Shown: piece by piece, positions 7,700-16,240 of the stretch
How the letters are laid out: every line of letters begins with the position of its first letter
Numbering within the stretch: position 1 is the first letter of the stretch
DNA from: G965233625 sp965233625
GTDB taxonomy: Bacteria > Planctomycetota > Planctomycetia > Pirellulales > Pirellulaceae
Direction of reading: 5' to 3'
NCBI GenBank assembly: GCA_965233625.1
Contig: OZ247499.1
Span: forward strand, 4,216,001-4,280,000
DNA length: 64,000 nucleotides
The notes under the pieces: model-generated
What the model saw: the letters and a program-made list of their open reading frames with translations, nothing else
The model's database searches: none
What the model was told of the DNA's origin: nothing
Position numbers and translations under genes: made by a program

Positions 7700-9034
7700 C
7701 TACTTCGAGTCGATTTCCACCAGCGGGCCTTGCTCTTCCGCCATCTTGCGGATGTCGGTGGTGATTTTCATCGAGCAGTATTTCGGTCCGCACATGCTAC
7801 AGAACTGGGCGCTTTTGAAAGTGTCCTGTGGCAGCGTTTCGTCGTGGTAGCGCTGGGCGGTTTCGGGGTCGAGCGAGAGGCGGAACTGCTCGTTCCAGTC
7901 GAACTCGAACCGGGCCTTGCTCAGCGCGTTGTCGCGATCCTGGGCGCCAGGGCGTTTGCGGGCGACGTCGGCAGCATGGGCCGAAATCTTGTAGGCGATT
8001 ACGCCTTGCTTGACGTCTTCCGTGTTAGGCAGGCCGAGGTGTTCTTTCGGCGTTACGTAGCACAACATCGCGGCGCCACTCCAGCCAGCCATGGCGGCGC
8101 CGATGCAACTGGTGATGTGGTCGTAGCCGGGGGCAATGTCGGTGACCAGCGGGCCAAGCACGTAGAACGGGGCGCCTTTGCAGACGTCGATCTGCTTCTT
8201 GATGTTCATTTCGATCTGGTCCATCGGCACATGGCCCGGACCTTCGACCATCACCTGCGTGCCTTTGGCCCAGCTACGCTGCACCAGTTCGCCCAGGACT
8301 TCCAGTTCTGCGAACTGTGCTTCGTCGCTGGCGTCGGCGATGGAACCGGGACGAAGGCCATCGCCCAGGCTCCAGGTTACGTCGTACTGCCGCATGATGT
8401 CGCACAGGTCTTCGAAGTGCGTGTACAGCGGATTCTGTTTGCGGTGGGCCATCATCCAGCGGGCGATCAGCGAACCACCGCGGCTGACGATGCCGGTGAC
8501 GCGTTCGGTGGTCAGGTGCAGGTGCTCCATCAACAGCCCGCAGTGGATGGTCATGTAGTCGACGCCCTGCTTGGCTTGATGTTCGACCATGTCCATGAAG
8601 TGCTGCGGCTTCATGTCTTCGATATCGCCGCCGAGTTCTTCCAGCATCTGGTAGATGGGCACGGTGCCGATAGGTACGGGCGAAGCGTCGATGATGGCTT
8701 TTCGGATGGTGTCGATATCCTTGCCGGTCGACAGGTCCATCACGGTGTCGGCGCCATAGTGCACGGCTGTGTGCAGCTTCTCAAGTTCGGCTTCGATGTC
8801 GCCAGTAACGGCAGAGTTGCCGATGTTGGCGTTGATCTTGCATTTGGAAGCGATGCCGATGCCCATTGGCTCCAGACGTTTGGCCAGGTGCGCGGTGTTG
8901 GCGGGAATGACCATACGACCCGCAGCAACTTCGTCGCGGATGAGTTCCGGCGTCAGGTTCTCACGTTCGGCCACATACTGCATTTCGGGGGTGATGTCGC
9001 CAGCGCGGGCTGCTTCGAGCTGTGTAACTGTCAC
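7700..9034 (-). CDS. thiC: Phosphomethylpyrimidine synthase ThiC
   Basis: Radical SAM enzyme that converts 5-aminoimidazole ribotide to hydroxymethylpyrimidine phosphate in thiamine synthesis. The C-terminal cluster motif CSMCGPKYC (C-x2-C-x4-C) is present, as are the family signatures NANIGNS, GADTVMDLSTG, TIHCGL, SLGDGLRPG and EGPGHVP. I place the start at the GTG complementary to 9032-9034 because AAGGAG lies 8 bases before it and the protein then begins TVTQLEAARAG; this gives 444 residues, the short form without the long N-terminal domain. The frame is open for a further 46 codons upstream without support. No TPP riboswitch was seen in the leader, and no other thi gene is present. Confidence 0.95.
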   Translation of the reverse strand: MTVTQLEAARAGDITPEMQYVAERENLTPELIRDEVAAGRMVIPANTAHLAKRLEPMGIGIASKCKINANIGNSAVTGDIEAELEKLHTAVHYGADTVMDLSTGKDIDTIRKAIIDASPVPIGTVPIYQMLEELGGDIEDMKPQHFMDMVEHQAKQGVDYMTIHCGLLMEHLHLTTERVTGIVSRGGSLIARWMMAHRKQNPLYTHFEDLCDIMRQYDVTWSLGDGLRPGSIADASDEAQFAELEVLGELVQRSWAKGTQVMVEGPGHVPMDQIEMNIKKQIDVCKGAPFYVLGPLVTDIAPGYDHITSCIGAAMAGWSGAAMLCYVTPKEHLGLPNTEDVKQGVIAYKISAHAADVARKRPGAQDRDNALSKARFEFDWNEQFRLSLDPETAQRYHDETLPQDTFKSAQFCSMCGPKYCSMKITTDIRKMAEEQGPLVEIDSK

Positions 9035-9336
9035 GTGGAAAGGCTCCTTCACTAGAACTCGTCGCCGGGTGCGGATACGCAGATTACAGGCGGCGTGAGA
9101 GGCATAAACTGGTAGACCGTAATTATTGCCCACCTTCGTTCGACATACTAGCGGTAGCGCGGTCAATGTCAATCAACTGCGGCGAATCGCCACGCCGCAT
9201 CCTGCTGGCGCCGTCTATTGGTCTAGCATCGCTAAATGTCAGGTTCAATCTACGTTAAACCCGTAGGTCAGGCGCCTGCCTGACAATGTAACGGAAACCA
9301 CCTTAAACGATGTCAGGCAGGCGCCTGACCTACCGG
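9035..9336. repeat. thiC leader and copy 1 of a dispersed palindromic repeat
   Basis: A near-perfect inverted repeat occupies 9261-9336: one arm is GTAGGTCAGGCGCCTGCCTG, the other its complement (at least 23 paired bases), separated by a 25-base spacer. Each arm also contains the self-complementary CAGGCGCCTG. It ends exactly at the stop codon of the GNAT gene. Similar elements lie at 20478-20553 and 49857-49931. The remaining 9035-9260 stretch holds the thiC leader with no recognisable riboswitch. Confidence 0.75.
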
Positions 9337-9930
9337 CTACGGCCTGCCAGCATTGAGTTTATCGCAAAGATGCGTTTTAACGGCGGGCCATTCGTGCGCG
9401 AGAATGGAATAAACGCAGGTATCCCGCAAAGAACCATCTTTGTGCCGCTGGTGGCTGCGTAAGACGCCGTCCAGTTTCGCCCCCATACGTTCTATGGCGC
9501 GGCGGCTGCGGTGGTTCAGGCTGGAAGTTCTGAATTCAACGGCGATACAGTCCAGCGTTTCAAACGCGTGTTGCAGCAACAGGAGTTTGCACTGCGTATT
9601 TAATGCAGTGCGTTGAACGCTGCGGGCGTACCAGGTTGAACCGATTTCCACGCGGCGATGGACAGCGTCGATATGCATATAAGTGGTCATGCCCACGGCG
9701 GTTCCGCCCGCGTCGAACACCGTAAATGGCAGCATCGAGCCATTTTGCTGCAGCGACAGGCGGCGGCCGATCTCGGCTTCCATTTCATCCGGCGCCGGCA
9801 CGCTGGTGCACCAGATGTTCCACAGCTCTCCATCGCTGGCGGCTTCGGTCAGCTCTGCGGCGTGCTCCTTTGCCAGCGGTTCCAGCCGAGCGTGTTCCCC
9901 CTGGAGCGATACAGGCTGCGGCCAGGTCAT
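9337..9930 (-). CDS. GNAT family N-acetyltransferase (RimJ/RimL type)
   Basis: A 197-residue protein from the ATG complementary to 9928-9930, with AAGGAA upstream. It follows the RimJ/RimL layout: LEPLAKEHAAELTEAAS at the N-terminus, then VGMTTYMHIDAVHRRVEIGSTWY, the acetyl-CoA-binding region, and the C-terminal HAFETLDCIAVEFRTSSLNHRSRRAIERMGAK, where planctomycete and other relatives read R-T-x-x-x-N-x-x-S-x-x-A-I. Members acetylate protein N-termini, amino acids or antibiotics, and the substrate is not predictable here. It is a single gene upstream of thiC on the same strand, separated by the palindromic repeat. Confidence 0.9.
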   Translation of the reverse strand: MTWPQPVSLQGEHARLEPLAKEHAAELTEAASDGELWNIWCTSVPAPDEMEAEIGRRLSLQQNGSMLPFTVFDAGGTAVGMTTYMHIDAVHRRVEIGSTWYARSVQRTALNTQCKLLLLQHAFETLDCIAVEFRTSSLNHRSRRAIERMGAKLDGVLRSHQRHKDGSLRDTCVYSILAHEWPAVKTHLCDKLNAGRP

Positions 9931-10123
9931 GGCGGTTCCTTGCGATCTGAAGGGTAAACGTAATTACAACGGCAACGGACTGGAATGTATGCCGAACATG
10001 ACGGCCGTGCTTCGCGTATATGGCGATAGGAAACGGTGGACGTGGATCACTCTCACGCGCCGCAATCCCGTCGTCCGATGTTGATCCAGAGGCGACGGCC
10101 GTCTGAAGGAAAGGAGGCAGTTT

Positions 10124-11251
10124 GTGGCGGATCTTAAGAAAATCCTGATCGTGATTCTAGTGCTGGGCCTAACCGCACTTGCCGCGTGGCCGTTTATCGG
10201 GGGCAGCGAACCCTTCGAAGAACGTCCGCCAGCACCCCGCCCGGTAGCGCTGCTGGCACAGACCGATACACCTTCTCTAACGCCGCTGACCGCACCGGGC
10301 GAAGCTGCCGTGGCGCCTGTCAGCCGCGATTCAGCCGTGTCTCCGGCGACGCTTGGCTCTGGCAATCCGCCAGCAGGTGCGGCGTTTCCTGCGCTGTCGC
10401 TGCCGGCCGCCACACCTCCGCCGGAGCTGCCGCAGAATTATCAGCCGCTACTGAATACGCAGCCCGCAAAACCCGCATCGCTTGAGCCCGTTAATCCCAT
10501 CGAAAAACCGGCGCCGCCTGCACCTGCTGAAACGGTGAAAGTTGAAAAGAAGCCAGCCGAAGACACGCCCCAACCGGCGCCGCTCAGCAAGCTCAAACGG
10601 TTGCCGCCCGTTGTAGAGCCAGCCGCACCGGTCGATCCGCGCACCTTCCCGGTCTACGCCTCGACGACGCCCATCACGACAACCGGGCTTAGTCCGTTGC
10701 CGCCCGTCGCGCCAGATAAACCGGCTGAGCCACCCGCCGGTGAACCAGCTGATTCAGCACCATCCATTTCGGAAGAAACCGGCGCCGCGCTCACCGGTGA
10801 TGCAGAAACGACAGCCGGAACCGGCCTGATCCCTGTGGCGCCGGCGACACCAATTGCCCGCACGCCTTCGCCAGAACCGCCGGCCGCAGTTGCCACAAAT
10901 CCGCCTGCCAGCGCGGAGAGCCCAGAGTCTTTCAGCCCTACCGAGCCGCGGCATTTATTGCCGGCAGCCAGCATGGCCCACACCCCTGCCACAAACCCGC
11001 TGCGTGAACTGGGCGAGATTCAGCCTTTACGGCAGACTTTCAAACCCGCCGTCACAAGCACAGCGCCGGCGGCTGCCACGCAGGTGATCCGTCATCGGAT
11101 TGTCGATGGCGACACGTTGGAAGCGCTCGCGACGCGGTATCTTGGCAGTGCTGCCCGTGCGAACGAAATCTATGCGATGAACCGGGGCGTGCTGTCGCAC
11201 CCGCAGCTTCTTCCGATTAACGCCGTGCTGCTGATCCGCGCTGAAAAATAG
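10124..11251 (+). CDS. Membrane-anchored proline-rich protein with C-terminal LysM domain
   Basis: A 375-residue protein starting at a GTG with AAAGGAGG upstream, a strong ribosome binding site. An N-terminal membrane segment (KILIVILVLGLTALAAW) is followed by about 270 residues of Pro/Ala/Glu-rich low-complexity sequence that would span the periplasm. The last 50 residues form a LysM fold: HRIVDGDTLEALATRYLG, then AANEIYAMNRG-like and LLPINAVLLI. LysM binds peptidoglycan or chitin-like glycans. The layout suggests an anchor between the inner membrane and the cell wall, a design common in planctomycetes. The cobalamin riboswitch begins shortly after its stop. Confidence 0.85.
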   Translation: MADLKKILIVILVLGLTALAAWPFIGGSEPFEERPPAPRPVALLAQTDTPSLTPLTAPGEAAVAPVSRDSAVSPATLGSGNPPAGAAFPALSLPAATPPPELPQNYQPLLNTQPAKPASLEPVNPIEKPAPPAPAETVKVEKKPAEDTPQPAPLSKLKRLPPVVEPAAPVDPRTFPVYASTTPITTTGLSPLPPVAPDKPAEPPAGEPADSAPSISEETGAALTGDAETTAGTGLIPVAPATPIARTPSPEPPAAVATNPPASAESPESFSPTEPRHLLPAASMAHTPATNPLRELGEIQPLRQTFKPAVTSTAPAAATQVIRHRIVDGDTLEALATRYLGSAARANEIYAMNRGVLSHPQLLPINAVLLIRAEK

Positions 11252-11275
11252 CAGCCCTGGGGCGATCTGCAGATT

Positions 11276-11494
11276 GGACCTTGACAGTCTGTGCCTCTAT
11301 GCAGATAACAACACCGGCTTGGGTGTCCTGGCGCGTGTGGCGCCGGGAAGAATAGGGAAGACGGTGCAAATCCGTCGCGGTCCCGCCGCTGTAACCGGGT
11401 ACGAACGCTGCACATGTCACTGCGAAAATCGCCAAGGCGAAACTCGTGGGAAGACGCAGCTAAGTAGGATGATCCGGAAGCCAGAAGACCTGCC
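11276..11494 (+). promoter_or_regulatory. Cobalamin (B12) riboswitch
   Basis: The conserved B12-box core is present almost in full: AATAGGGAAGACGGTGCAAA at 11351-11370, followed at once by TCCGTCGCGGTCCCGCCGCT and GTAACCGG at 11371-11398. The 3' part is GATCCGGAAGCCAGAAGACC followed by TGCC, ending at 11494, which is the usual end of the aptamer (P1 strand). A GGTGTCC element at 11322-11328 fits the 5' conserved segment. The 5' boundary is approximate. A hairpin (GCGTTGCCGGAAGCAACG, 11529-11546) follows and could be the expression platform, but it lacks a T run. The next gene on the strand is a DUF1559 pseudopilin 151 bases downstream. Confidence 0.93.
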
Positions 11495-11645
11495 CAGAAG
11501 CCTGTAACGCCAGAGGTCCGTACGATTTGCGTTGCCGGAAGCAACGTCCGTGCGTGACGGGCTGGCTCACCAGGCGCAGCATGCTGCGCGTAGGTCCATC
11601 CCCTGGATCTTTGCAGAGCTGCGCCCGACAACGGGAAAATTGTCC

Positions 11646-12581
11646 ATGTTCTTTCGTTCATGCGGACCGCTGCGTCCGCACCGTGTCTCATTGCGCCGTT
11701 ATTCAGCGGCAGCCGGTTTCACGCTGGTGGAACTGCTTGTGGTGATCGCCATTATCGGCGTGCTGGTCGCCCTGCTATTACCCGCGGTTCAAGCTGCCCG
11801 CGCGGCTGCCCGCCGGGCGCAGTGCAGCAATCGTTTGAAGCAGATTGTGCTGGCGATGCACAACTACGCCGATGTGCATAAAGAATCGTTCGTGCCCTAC
11901 GTGCAGGAGGACGCGACGCGGTTGAATTACATGAAGACCTACTCTGGTTCGCAGGGCTCGTCGCAGTTCTGGTTTGGCGTTGTTGACTACGATCAGGCGG
12001 ACCCCGCCCAGCAGTTGAACTTTGCGGCTGGTCCGCTGGCGCCGTTTATCGAAGCCAGTTACCCGTCGTTTCAGTGCCCGGATCTAACCGAAAGCCACGT
12101 TGACGCGGTTCGCTTCGGGCGACCGGCTTCGGGCTTCGGCTACAACGGCTACTACCTTTCACGTTCTTCAGGGGTCGAATACAAGCCGCCAACCTGGGCA
12201 GCGGAGGACAGCAGCCAACCGCTGGCGCGCGGTTTCCGTGATATCCCGCAGACGACCTATACAATTGCGTTCGCCGACAGTGCCCAGGTGAAGGCCGTCT
12301 CGTTCTCACCGCCGGCGTTCAGCTTTGAAGAGAACTGGATTCTGGACCCGCCCAGCCGGAACTATCCGACGATTCATTTCCGGCATCAGACCGTAGCCAA
12401 CATCGCCTTTCTCGATGGCCATGTGGAAGCGCGGGCGCGGGAGTTCCATGTGAATGTGCCCGGCGACAACTGGTTATCGCAGGAACAGGCGGACCGCATG
12501 CGGGAAGAAAATCTCGGCTTCATCAGCAACGGCGACCTGACCGATCCGGACTTGCAGGATGCGTTGTACGACCGGCAGTAA
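11646..12581 (+). CDS. DUF1559 protein with prepilin-type N-terminus
   Basis: A 311-residue protein of the planctomycete DUF1559 family (SBP_bac_10/H-X9-DG type). The prepilin cleavage/methylation motif AGFTLVELLVVIAIIGVLVALLLPA lies at its start, followed by QAARAAARRAQCSNRLKQIVLAMHNYADVH, the standard opening of the family. The C-terminus holds the H-x-x-x-x-N-I-A-F-L-D-G-H motif (FRHQTVANIAFLDGHVEA). I choose the ATG at 11646 because the frame upstream overlaps the riboswitch tail. The product is expected to be inserted in the inner membrane by the N-terminal helix and assembled or secreted by a type II-like system. Its leader carries a B12 riboswitch, so its expression is likely repressed when cobalamin is plentiful. 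Confidence 0.88.
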   Translation: MFFRSCGPLRPHRVSLRRYSAAAGFTLVELLVVIAIIGVLVALLLPAVQAARAAARRAQCSNRLKQIVLAMHNYADVHKESFVPYVQEDATRLNYMKTYSGSQGSSQFWFGVVDYDQADPAQQLNFAAGPLAPFIEASYPSFQCPDLTESHVDAVRFGRPASGFGYNGYYLSRSSGVEYKPPTWAAEDSSQPLARGFRDIPQTTYTIAFADSAQVKAVSFSPPAFSFEENWILDPPSRNYPTIHFRHQTVANIAFLDGHVEARAREFHVNVPGDNWLSQEQADRMREENLGFISNGDLTDPDLQDALYDRQ

Positions 12582-12641
12582 CGCAGACGTAGAGCTTGCG
12601 CAGCGGGTTTGCCGCTTGCCGGTTCGTGCTACGATGAACGC

Positions 12642-13826
12642 ATGAACGCTGACCCGCTGTCCTGGATTAACGATGAACTGCAAACGCTGGACGCCGCCCA
12701 TCTGCGGCGCCGGCTGACTGTCCGCAGTTCGCCGCAGCATCCGTTGCGTGTGGTGATCGATGACCGCCCGCTGGCGAATTTCGGCGCCAATGACTATCTC
12801 GGTCTGGCCGCGGATCCGCGGATTGCGGGTGCGGCGGCGGAAGCAGCCGGCGAACATGGCTGGGGCAGTGGCGCCAGCCCGCTGGTGACAGGCCGGTCCA
12901 CGGTGCACGCGCAGCTGGAAGCAGCGGTCGCGAAGTTTGAAGGCACACAGGCGGCGCTGACGTTTGTCTCTGGTTATGCCGCCAATGTTGCTGCGATAAC
13001 GTCGCTTGCCGGGCGTGGCGATGTCATCTTCAGCGACGCCCGTAATCATGCCAGCATCATCGATGGTTGCCGCCTCAGTGGCGCCCGCGTGGCGGTGTAC
13101 CGGCACAACGATGTTGACCATCTCCGGCAGCTGCTTGACGAGTCATGCAGTCTCGCCACGGAATGCCGGCGGCGGCTGATTGCGACCGACTCGCTGTTTA
13201 GTATGGACGGCGACTTCGCCCCGCTGACACAACTGGCGCAGCTTGCCCGCGATTACGACGCGATGCTGCTGATTGATGAAGCTCACGCCACGGGTGTCTG
13301 GGGCGGAGATGGGCGTGGCGTCGCCAGCATGATGCATGTTGAAGATGGCGTGCACATTCGCACCGGCACGTTCAGCAAGGCGCTCGGTTCCATCGGCGGT
13401 TTTGTGGCAGGCAGCCAATCGCTTGTTGACTGGCTTGCTAATCGCGGACGAAGCTTTGTGTTCTCCACGGCGGCGCCTTCCGCGGTCGCTGCCGCGAATC
13501 TTCAGGCGCTGGAATTGGCCGGAAGTGAAACCTGGCGCCGCGAGCGCGTGCAGCAGCTTGCCGGATACGTCCGCACCGCAGTGCAGCAACAGGGCTGGGA
13601 TACGGGAGATTCAACCAGCCAGATCATCCCGCTTATTGTCGGGCGGCCCGACCGCGTCATGCAGTTAACCGCTCAACTCGCAGCAGCGGGCATGCTCGCG
13701 CCGGGCATCCGGCCGCCGTCGGTTCCACCCGGCCAGTCGCTTCTGCGCTTAAGCCTCAGCGCGGGACACAGCGACGAGATTATCGCGGCACTGCTTGATG
13801 AACTTCGCAAAGCGAAGCCGGGCTGA
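12642..13826 (+). CDS. bioF: 8-amino-7-oxononanoate synthase (BioF type)
   Basis: PLP-dependent alpha-oxoamine synthase, 394 residues from the ATG at 12642 (the frame extends upstream only to a TTG). It shows GANDYLGLAADPR, GWGSGASPLVTGRSTVHAQLE, the cofactor-binding DEAHATGVWG (D212) and the Schiff-base lysine K246 in TFSKALGSIGG. The closest reaction is condensation of pimeloyl-ACP or -CoA with alanine in biotin synthesis. Close relatives (KBL, serine palmitoyl- and aminolevulinate-synthase) share all of these motifs. No other bio gene is in the window. It lies 60 bp after the pseudopilin gene and could be co-transcribed under the riboswitch. Confidence 0.88.
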   Translation: MNADPLSWINDELQTLDAAHLRRRLTVRSSPQHPLRVVIDDRPLANFGANDYLGLAADPRIAGAAAEAAGEHGWGSGASPLVTGRSTVHAQLEAAVAKFEGTQAALTFVSGYAANVAAITSLAGRGDVIFSDARNHASIIDGCRLSGARVAVYRHNDVDHLRQLLDESCSLATECRRRLIATDSLFSMDGDFAPLTQLAQLARDYDAMLLIDEAHATGVWGGDGRGVASMMHVEDGVHIRTGTFSKALGSIGGFVAGSQSLVDWLANRGRSFVFSTAAPSAVAAANLQALELAGSETWRRERVQQLAGYVRTAVQQQGWDTGDSTSQIIPLIVGRPDRVMQLTAQLAAAGMLAPGIRPPSVPPGQSLLRLSLSAGHSDEIIAALLDELRKAKPG

Positions 13827-13849
13827 GGTAATTCGAAAGACGCAGGAGA

Positions 13850-14326
13850 TTAAGACGACGCAGCCTGCTTGCTCGCAGCCAGTTGTGCCAGATAGCGGTT
13901 GTCTTCCACCCAATCTTCGCGCGTGTAAGTGACGACGGATGAGTCTGTCTCACGGACATCCAACTGGCTAAGCCGGAAGCCCATCGCCGTGATTTCGCTG
14001 AACAGCTGATGGGCCAGGTTCTCGACCGTGGTCGGGTGGTCGAAGAGTTTCAGCTTCAGTTTTTCGCCCGTCCGTTCCATGTGTCCAATGAGCGTTGCAT
14101 ACAGCGAATCGTTCACATGCAGCATCATGCCGTGATCGTACTCGCTCTTGAGGAACGGTTCGATCTTCTCATCGAAATCGGCGAACAACGTCGTCAGTGC
14201 GCCGGTGCGTTCGACTTCGAAATGGCATGTAATTCCGTAGCGGTGCCCGTGCAGGTTGCTGCACTTGTCTTGCAGTTCCTCGTTGCGGTGGGCGGCGTAG
14301 AACTTGTATTGCTTTTGAATAATCAT
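13850..14326 (-). CDS. queD: 6-carboxytetrahydropterin synthase / PTPS family (QueD)
   Basis: A 158-residue T-fold enzyme. Zinc ligands H13, H26 and H28 (AAHRNEE and LHGHRYG) and catalytic Cys22 in DKCSNLHGH are present, followed by FADFDEKIEPFL, YDHGMML and PTTVENLA with the pterin-binding glutamate. QueD converts 7,8-dihydroneopterin triphosphate into 6-carboxy-tetrahydropterin in synthesis of the modified base queuosine. The Cys in the HGH loop favours QueD over eukaryotic-type PTPS. It lies 46 bp downstream of folE on the same strand, and folE makes its substrate. The later enzymes QueE and QueC are not in the window. Confidence 0.88.
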   Translation of the reverse strand: MIIQKQYKFYAAHRNEELQDKCSNLHGHRYGITCHFEVERTGALTTLFADFDEKIEPFLKSEYDHGMMLHVNDSLYATLIGHMERTGEKLKLKLFDHPTTVENLAHQLFSEITAMGFRLSQLDVRETDSSVVTYTREDWVEDNRYLAQLAASKQAASS

Positions 14327-14372
14327 CTCAGAGGCGCCTTATCACAGGAGGAAGCCACGGGGTGAAACGGTA

Positions 14373-15065
14373 CTAGCAAGACGGCTGGTTAATGAGGGAA
14401 AGCACTTCCGCGCGGCTTGACTGATTGGTGCGGAAATTGCCACGCAATGCGCTGGTGACGGTGGAGCTGCCGTGCTTGCGTACGCCACGGATCGACATGC
14501 AACTGTGCTCTGCGCGGATGACGACTGCCACCCCGCTGGACTGCAGCTTCTCTTCGATCAGGTCCGCGACGGTCTGCGTCATGCGTTCCTGCACCTGCGG
14601 GCGGCGGGCGACTTCTTCCACCACACGCGCCAGCTTGCTCAGCCCCGTGACCTGCCCGTGGGGAATGTAGCCGACATGTGCGACGCCGGTGAAAGGCAGC
14701 AGGTGATGTTCGCACATGCTGGTGAAGGGAATGTCGCGGACCAGCACCAGTTCGTCGTATTCTTCGGGGAACACAACATCTAGATGCCTGCCTGGGTCCT
14801 GGTGCAGACCAGAGAACATTTCGGCGTACATCTTGGCGACCCGCCGCGGGGTTTCCAGCAGCCCGGCACGGTCTGGGTCTTCGCCAACAGCCGTTAGAAT
14901 CGTCCGCACTGCGCCTTTGATGGCTTCCAGATCTACGGGTCCGTGACCCTCAAGAGTTGCATTTTGCTGCGAACCATTGGTAGCAGCATCATTTTCAGAA
15001 AGCCGGTTATGGTTAATTAACCGGGCATGTTCACTTTGATTCCGCGAAACTGGAAGGGGACCCAT
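14373..15065 (-). CDS. folE: GTP cyclohydrolase I
   Basis: Makes 7,8-dihydroneopterin triphosphate from GTP, the entry to folate, biopterin and queuosine pathways. Signatures visible: LLETPRRVAKMYAEMFSG, FTSMCEHHLLPFTGVAHVGYIP with zinc ligands Cys and His, GLSKLARVVEEVARRPQVQERM and AEHSCMSIRGVRKHGSSTVTS with the second zinc cysteine. I take the ATG complementary to 15063-15065, preceded by GAGGAAC, giving 230 residues; a longer frame overlaps the phosphatase gene and is less likely. The first 40 residues are a variable extension before the conserved core. It appears to form an operon with queD. Confidence 0.95.
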   Translation of the reverse strand: MGPLPVSRNQSEHARLINHNRLSENDAATNGSQQNATLEGHGPVDLEAIKGAVRTILTAVGEDPDRAGLLETPRRVAKMYAEMFSGLHQDPGRHLDVVFPEEYDELVLVRDIPFTSMCEHHLLPFTGVAHVGYIPHGQVTGLSKLARVVEEVARRPQVQERMTQTVADLIEEKLQSSGVAVVIRAEHSCMSIRGVRKHGSSTVTSALRGNFRTNQSSRAEVLSLINQPSC

Positions 15066-15165
15066 CTGCTGTTCCTCAATTGTGGATTCATTTCGTCGCC
15101 CCTGCACGATAGGCGCGCAATTGCATCCGGCAACTAAATTCTGCAGATTTCCCGGCGACGCGGCG

Positions 15166-16011
15166 CTAACTGCTTTTAGAAAACAGACTGCCAAACCAGC
15201 GGAATGGCGCCGCCAGGTTGTCGCGGAGCGGGATGGCCGTATCCGTAATCTTTAGCAGCACAATGGTTACGTCGTCATCCTTCGAAGGATGCACCTCGCT
15301 GCCGGCAATCTGGTCAACCAGCTGGTGGAGAATGGCTTCGGGCTGATCAGCAGAGAGGCTGTTCAGATATTCGCCCAGACCGTCGACACCCATTTGCTGC
15401 CCGTTTTCATCCGTGGATTCGATCACGCCGTCGGTAAAACACAGCAGCATATCCCCGGTCTGCACGCGGATGTCCAGTTGCGTGTAGGCCGCGGACTCGC
15501 GCAGTCCAAACGGAATGTCGTTGTTGCCCGGCTCCAGATCCGGCGCCACGACGGGCTTCCATCTGCCCTCGCTGGCTGGGCGGATCATGGGCATGGGATG
15601 ACCGGCGCTGCAGATGCTGAGCGTTGATCGCGGGGAGAAATACGAAGCTACGATCGACGTGGCAAAGCGGTCTGCCTCTGGCAACTGCACGAAGCCTTCA
15701 TTCACATCTTCAAACAGCTTCTGCGGCTTGATGGAATTGATGTAACGCGAAACCACACCACGCAAACCCGTCGCCACTTTGGCAACTTCCTGGCCATGCC
15801 CGGCGACATCCGCCAGCAACATCCGCGTGATCCGACCGGAGGCGCAGCTCGAAAGGTAATACAGATCGCCGCCGTTGGCGTCTACCTGATAAGGACGGCT
15901 GTACAACCAGATATCAATGCCCGCCTTCTCAAACGCGGAAAACGTCGCCTGGTTGCCGCCCCACACCTCCATGCAGGCTAAGCCCTGTTTTTCAACGGGA
16001 ATATCAGTCAC
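15166..16011 (-). CDS. PP2C-like serine phosphatase (SpoIIE type)
   Basis: A 281-residue protein of the SpoIIE/PP2C family with no sensor domain. Metal-binding motifs are seen as GGDLYYLSS, ADVAGHGQEVA, SAGHPMP and FTDGVIESTDENG, ending with DDDVTIVLLKI. The start is a GTG complementary to 16009-16011. Such phosphatases dephosphorylate anti-anti-sigma factors in partner-switching control, or act in other stress signalling. No STAS or anti-sigma kinase gene is adjacent, and its downstream neighbour on the strand is folE, about 100 bp away, which is probably independent. It may respond to a signal through the short N-terminal segment. Confidence 0.88.
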   Translation of the reverse strand: MTDIPVEKQGLACMEVWGGNQATFSAFEKAGIDIWLYSRPYQVDANGGDLYYLSSCASGRITRMLLADVAGHGQEVAKVATGLRGVVSRYINSIKPQKLFEDVNEGFVQLPEADRFATSIVASYFSPRSTLSICSAGHPMPMIRPASEGRWKPVVAPDLEPGNNDIPFGLRESAAYTQLDIRVQTGDMLLCFTDGVIESTDENGQQMGVDGLGEYLNSLSADQPEAILHQLVDQIAGSEVHPSKDDDVTIVLLKITDTAIPLRDNLAAPFRWFGSLFSKSS

Positions 16012-16240
16012 TTTTTGTCGTCCGGGCCAGAATTATTCTGAGCCATATATTAGAGGGATCTTGCGGATTGGGCAGAGCCGGCGGGCGGATTAACTTCCCA
16101 CCCTATCCCAGTTAACCAGCCAAGTAAACGAGCCGCCGTTTTAGGCCGCGACACGGCCAAGGTGCATCTGTTGGAGGCATTGCCACAGCCAGTACAATTC
16201 TGGCTGACCCTGCGTTTGCACCCGGTGGATCGATTCCGGC

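Noticed and set aside
7730..9055. 441-codon plus-strand frame antisense to thiC
   Set aside because: It is exactly opposite thiC, whose motifs are unmistakable; the antisense translation is His/Val/Asp-rich without a domain, a usual shadow in GC-rich DNA.
9035..9230. Possible TPP riboswitch in the thiC leader
   Set aside because: Read on the minus strand, the leader lacks the CTGAGA box and the ACCTGATCTGGTTAATACC-type core expected for a TPP aptamer.
12474..13121. 215-codon minus frame opposite bioF
   Set aside because: Shadow of the PLP enzyme; the sense frame contains catalytic K246 and other motifs.
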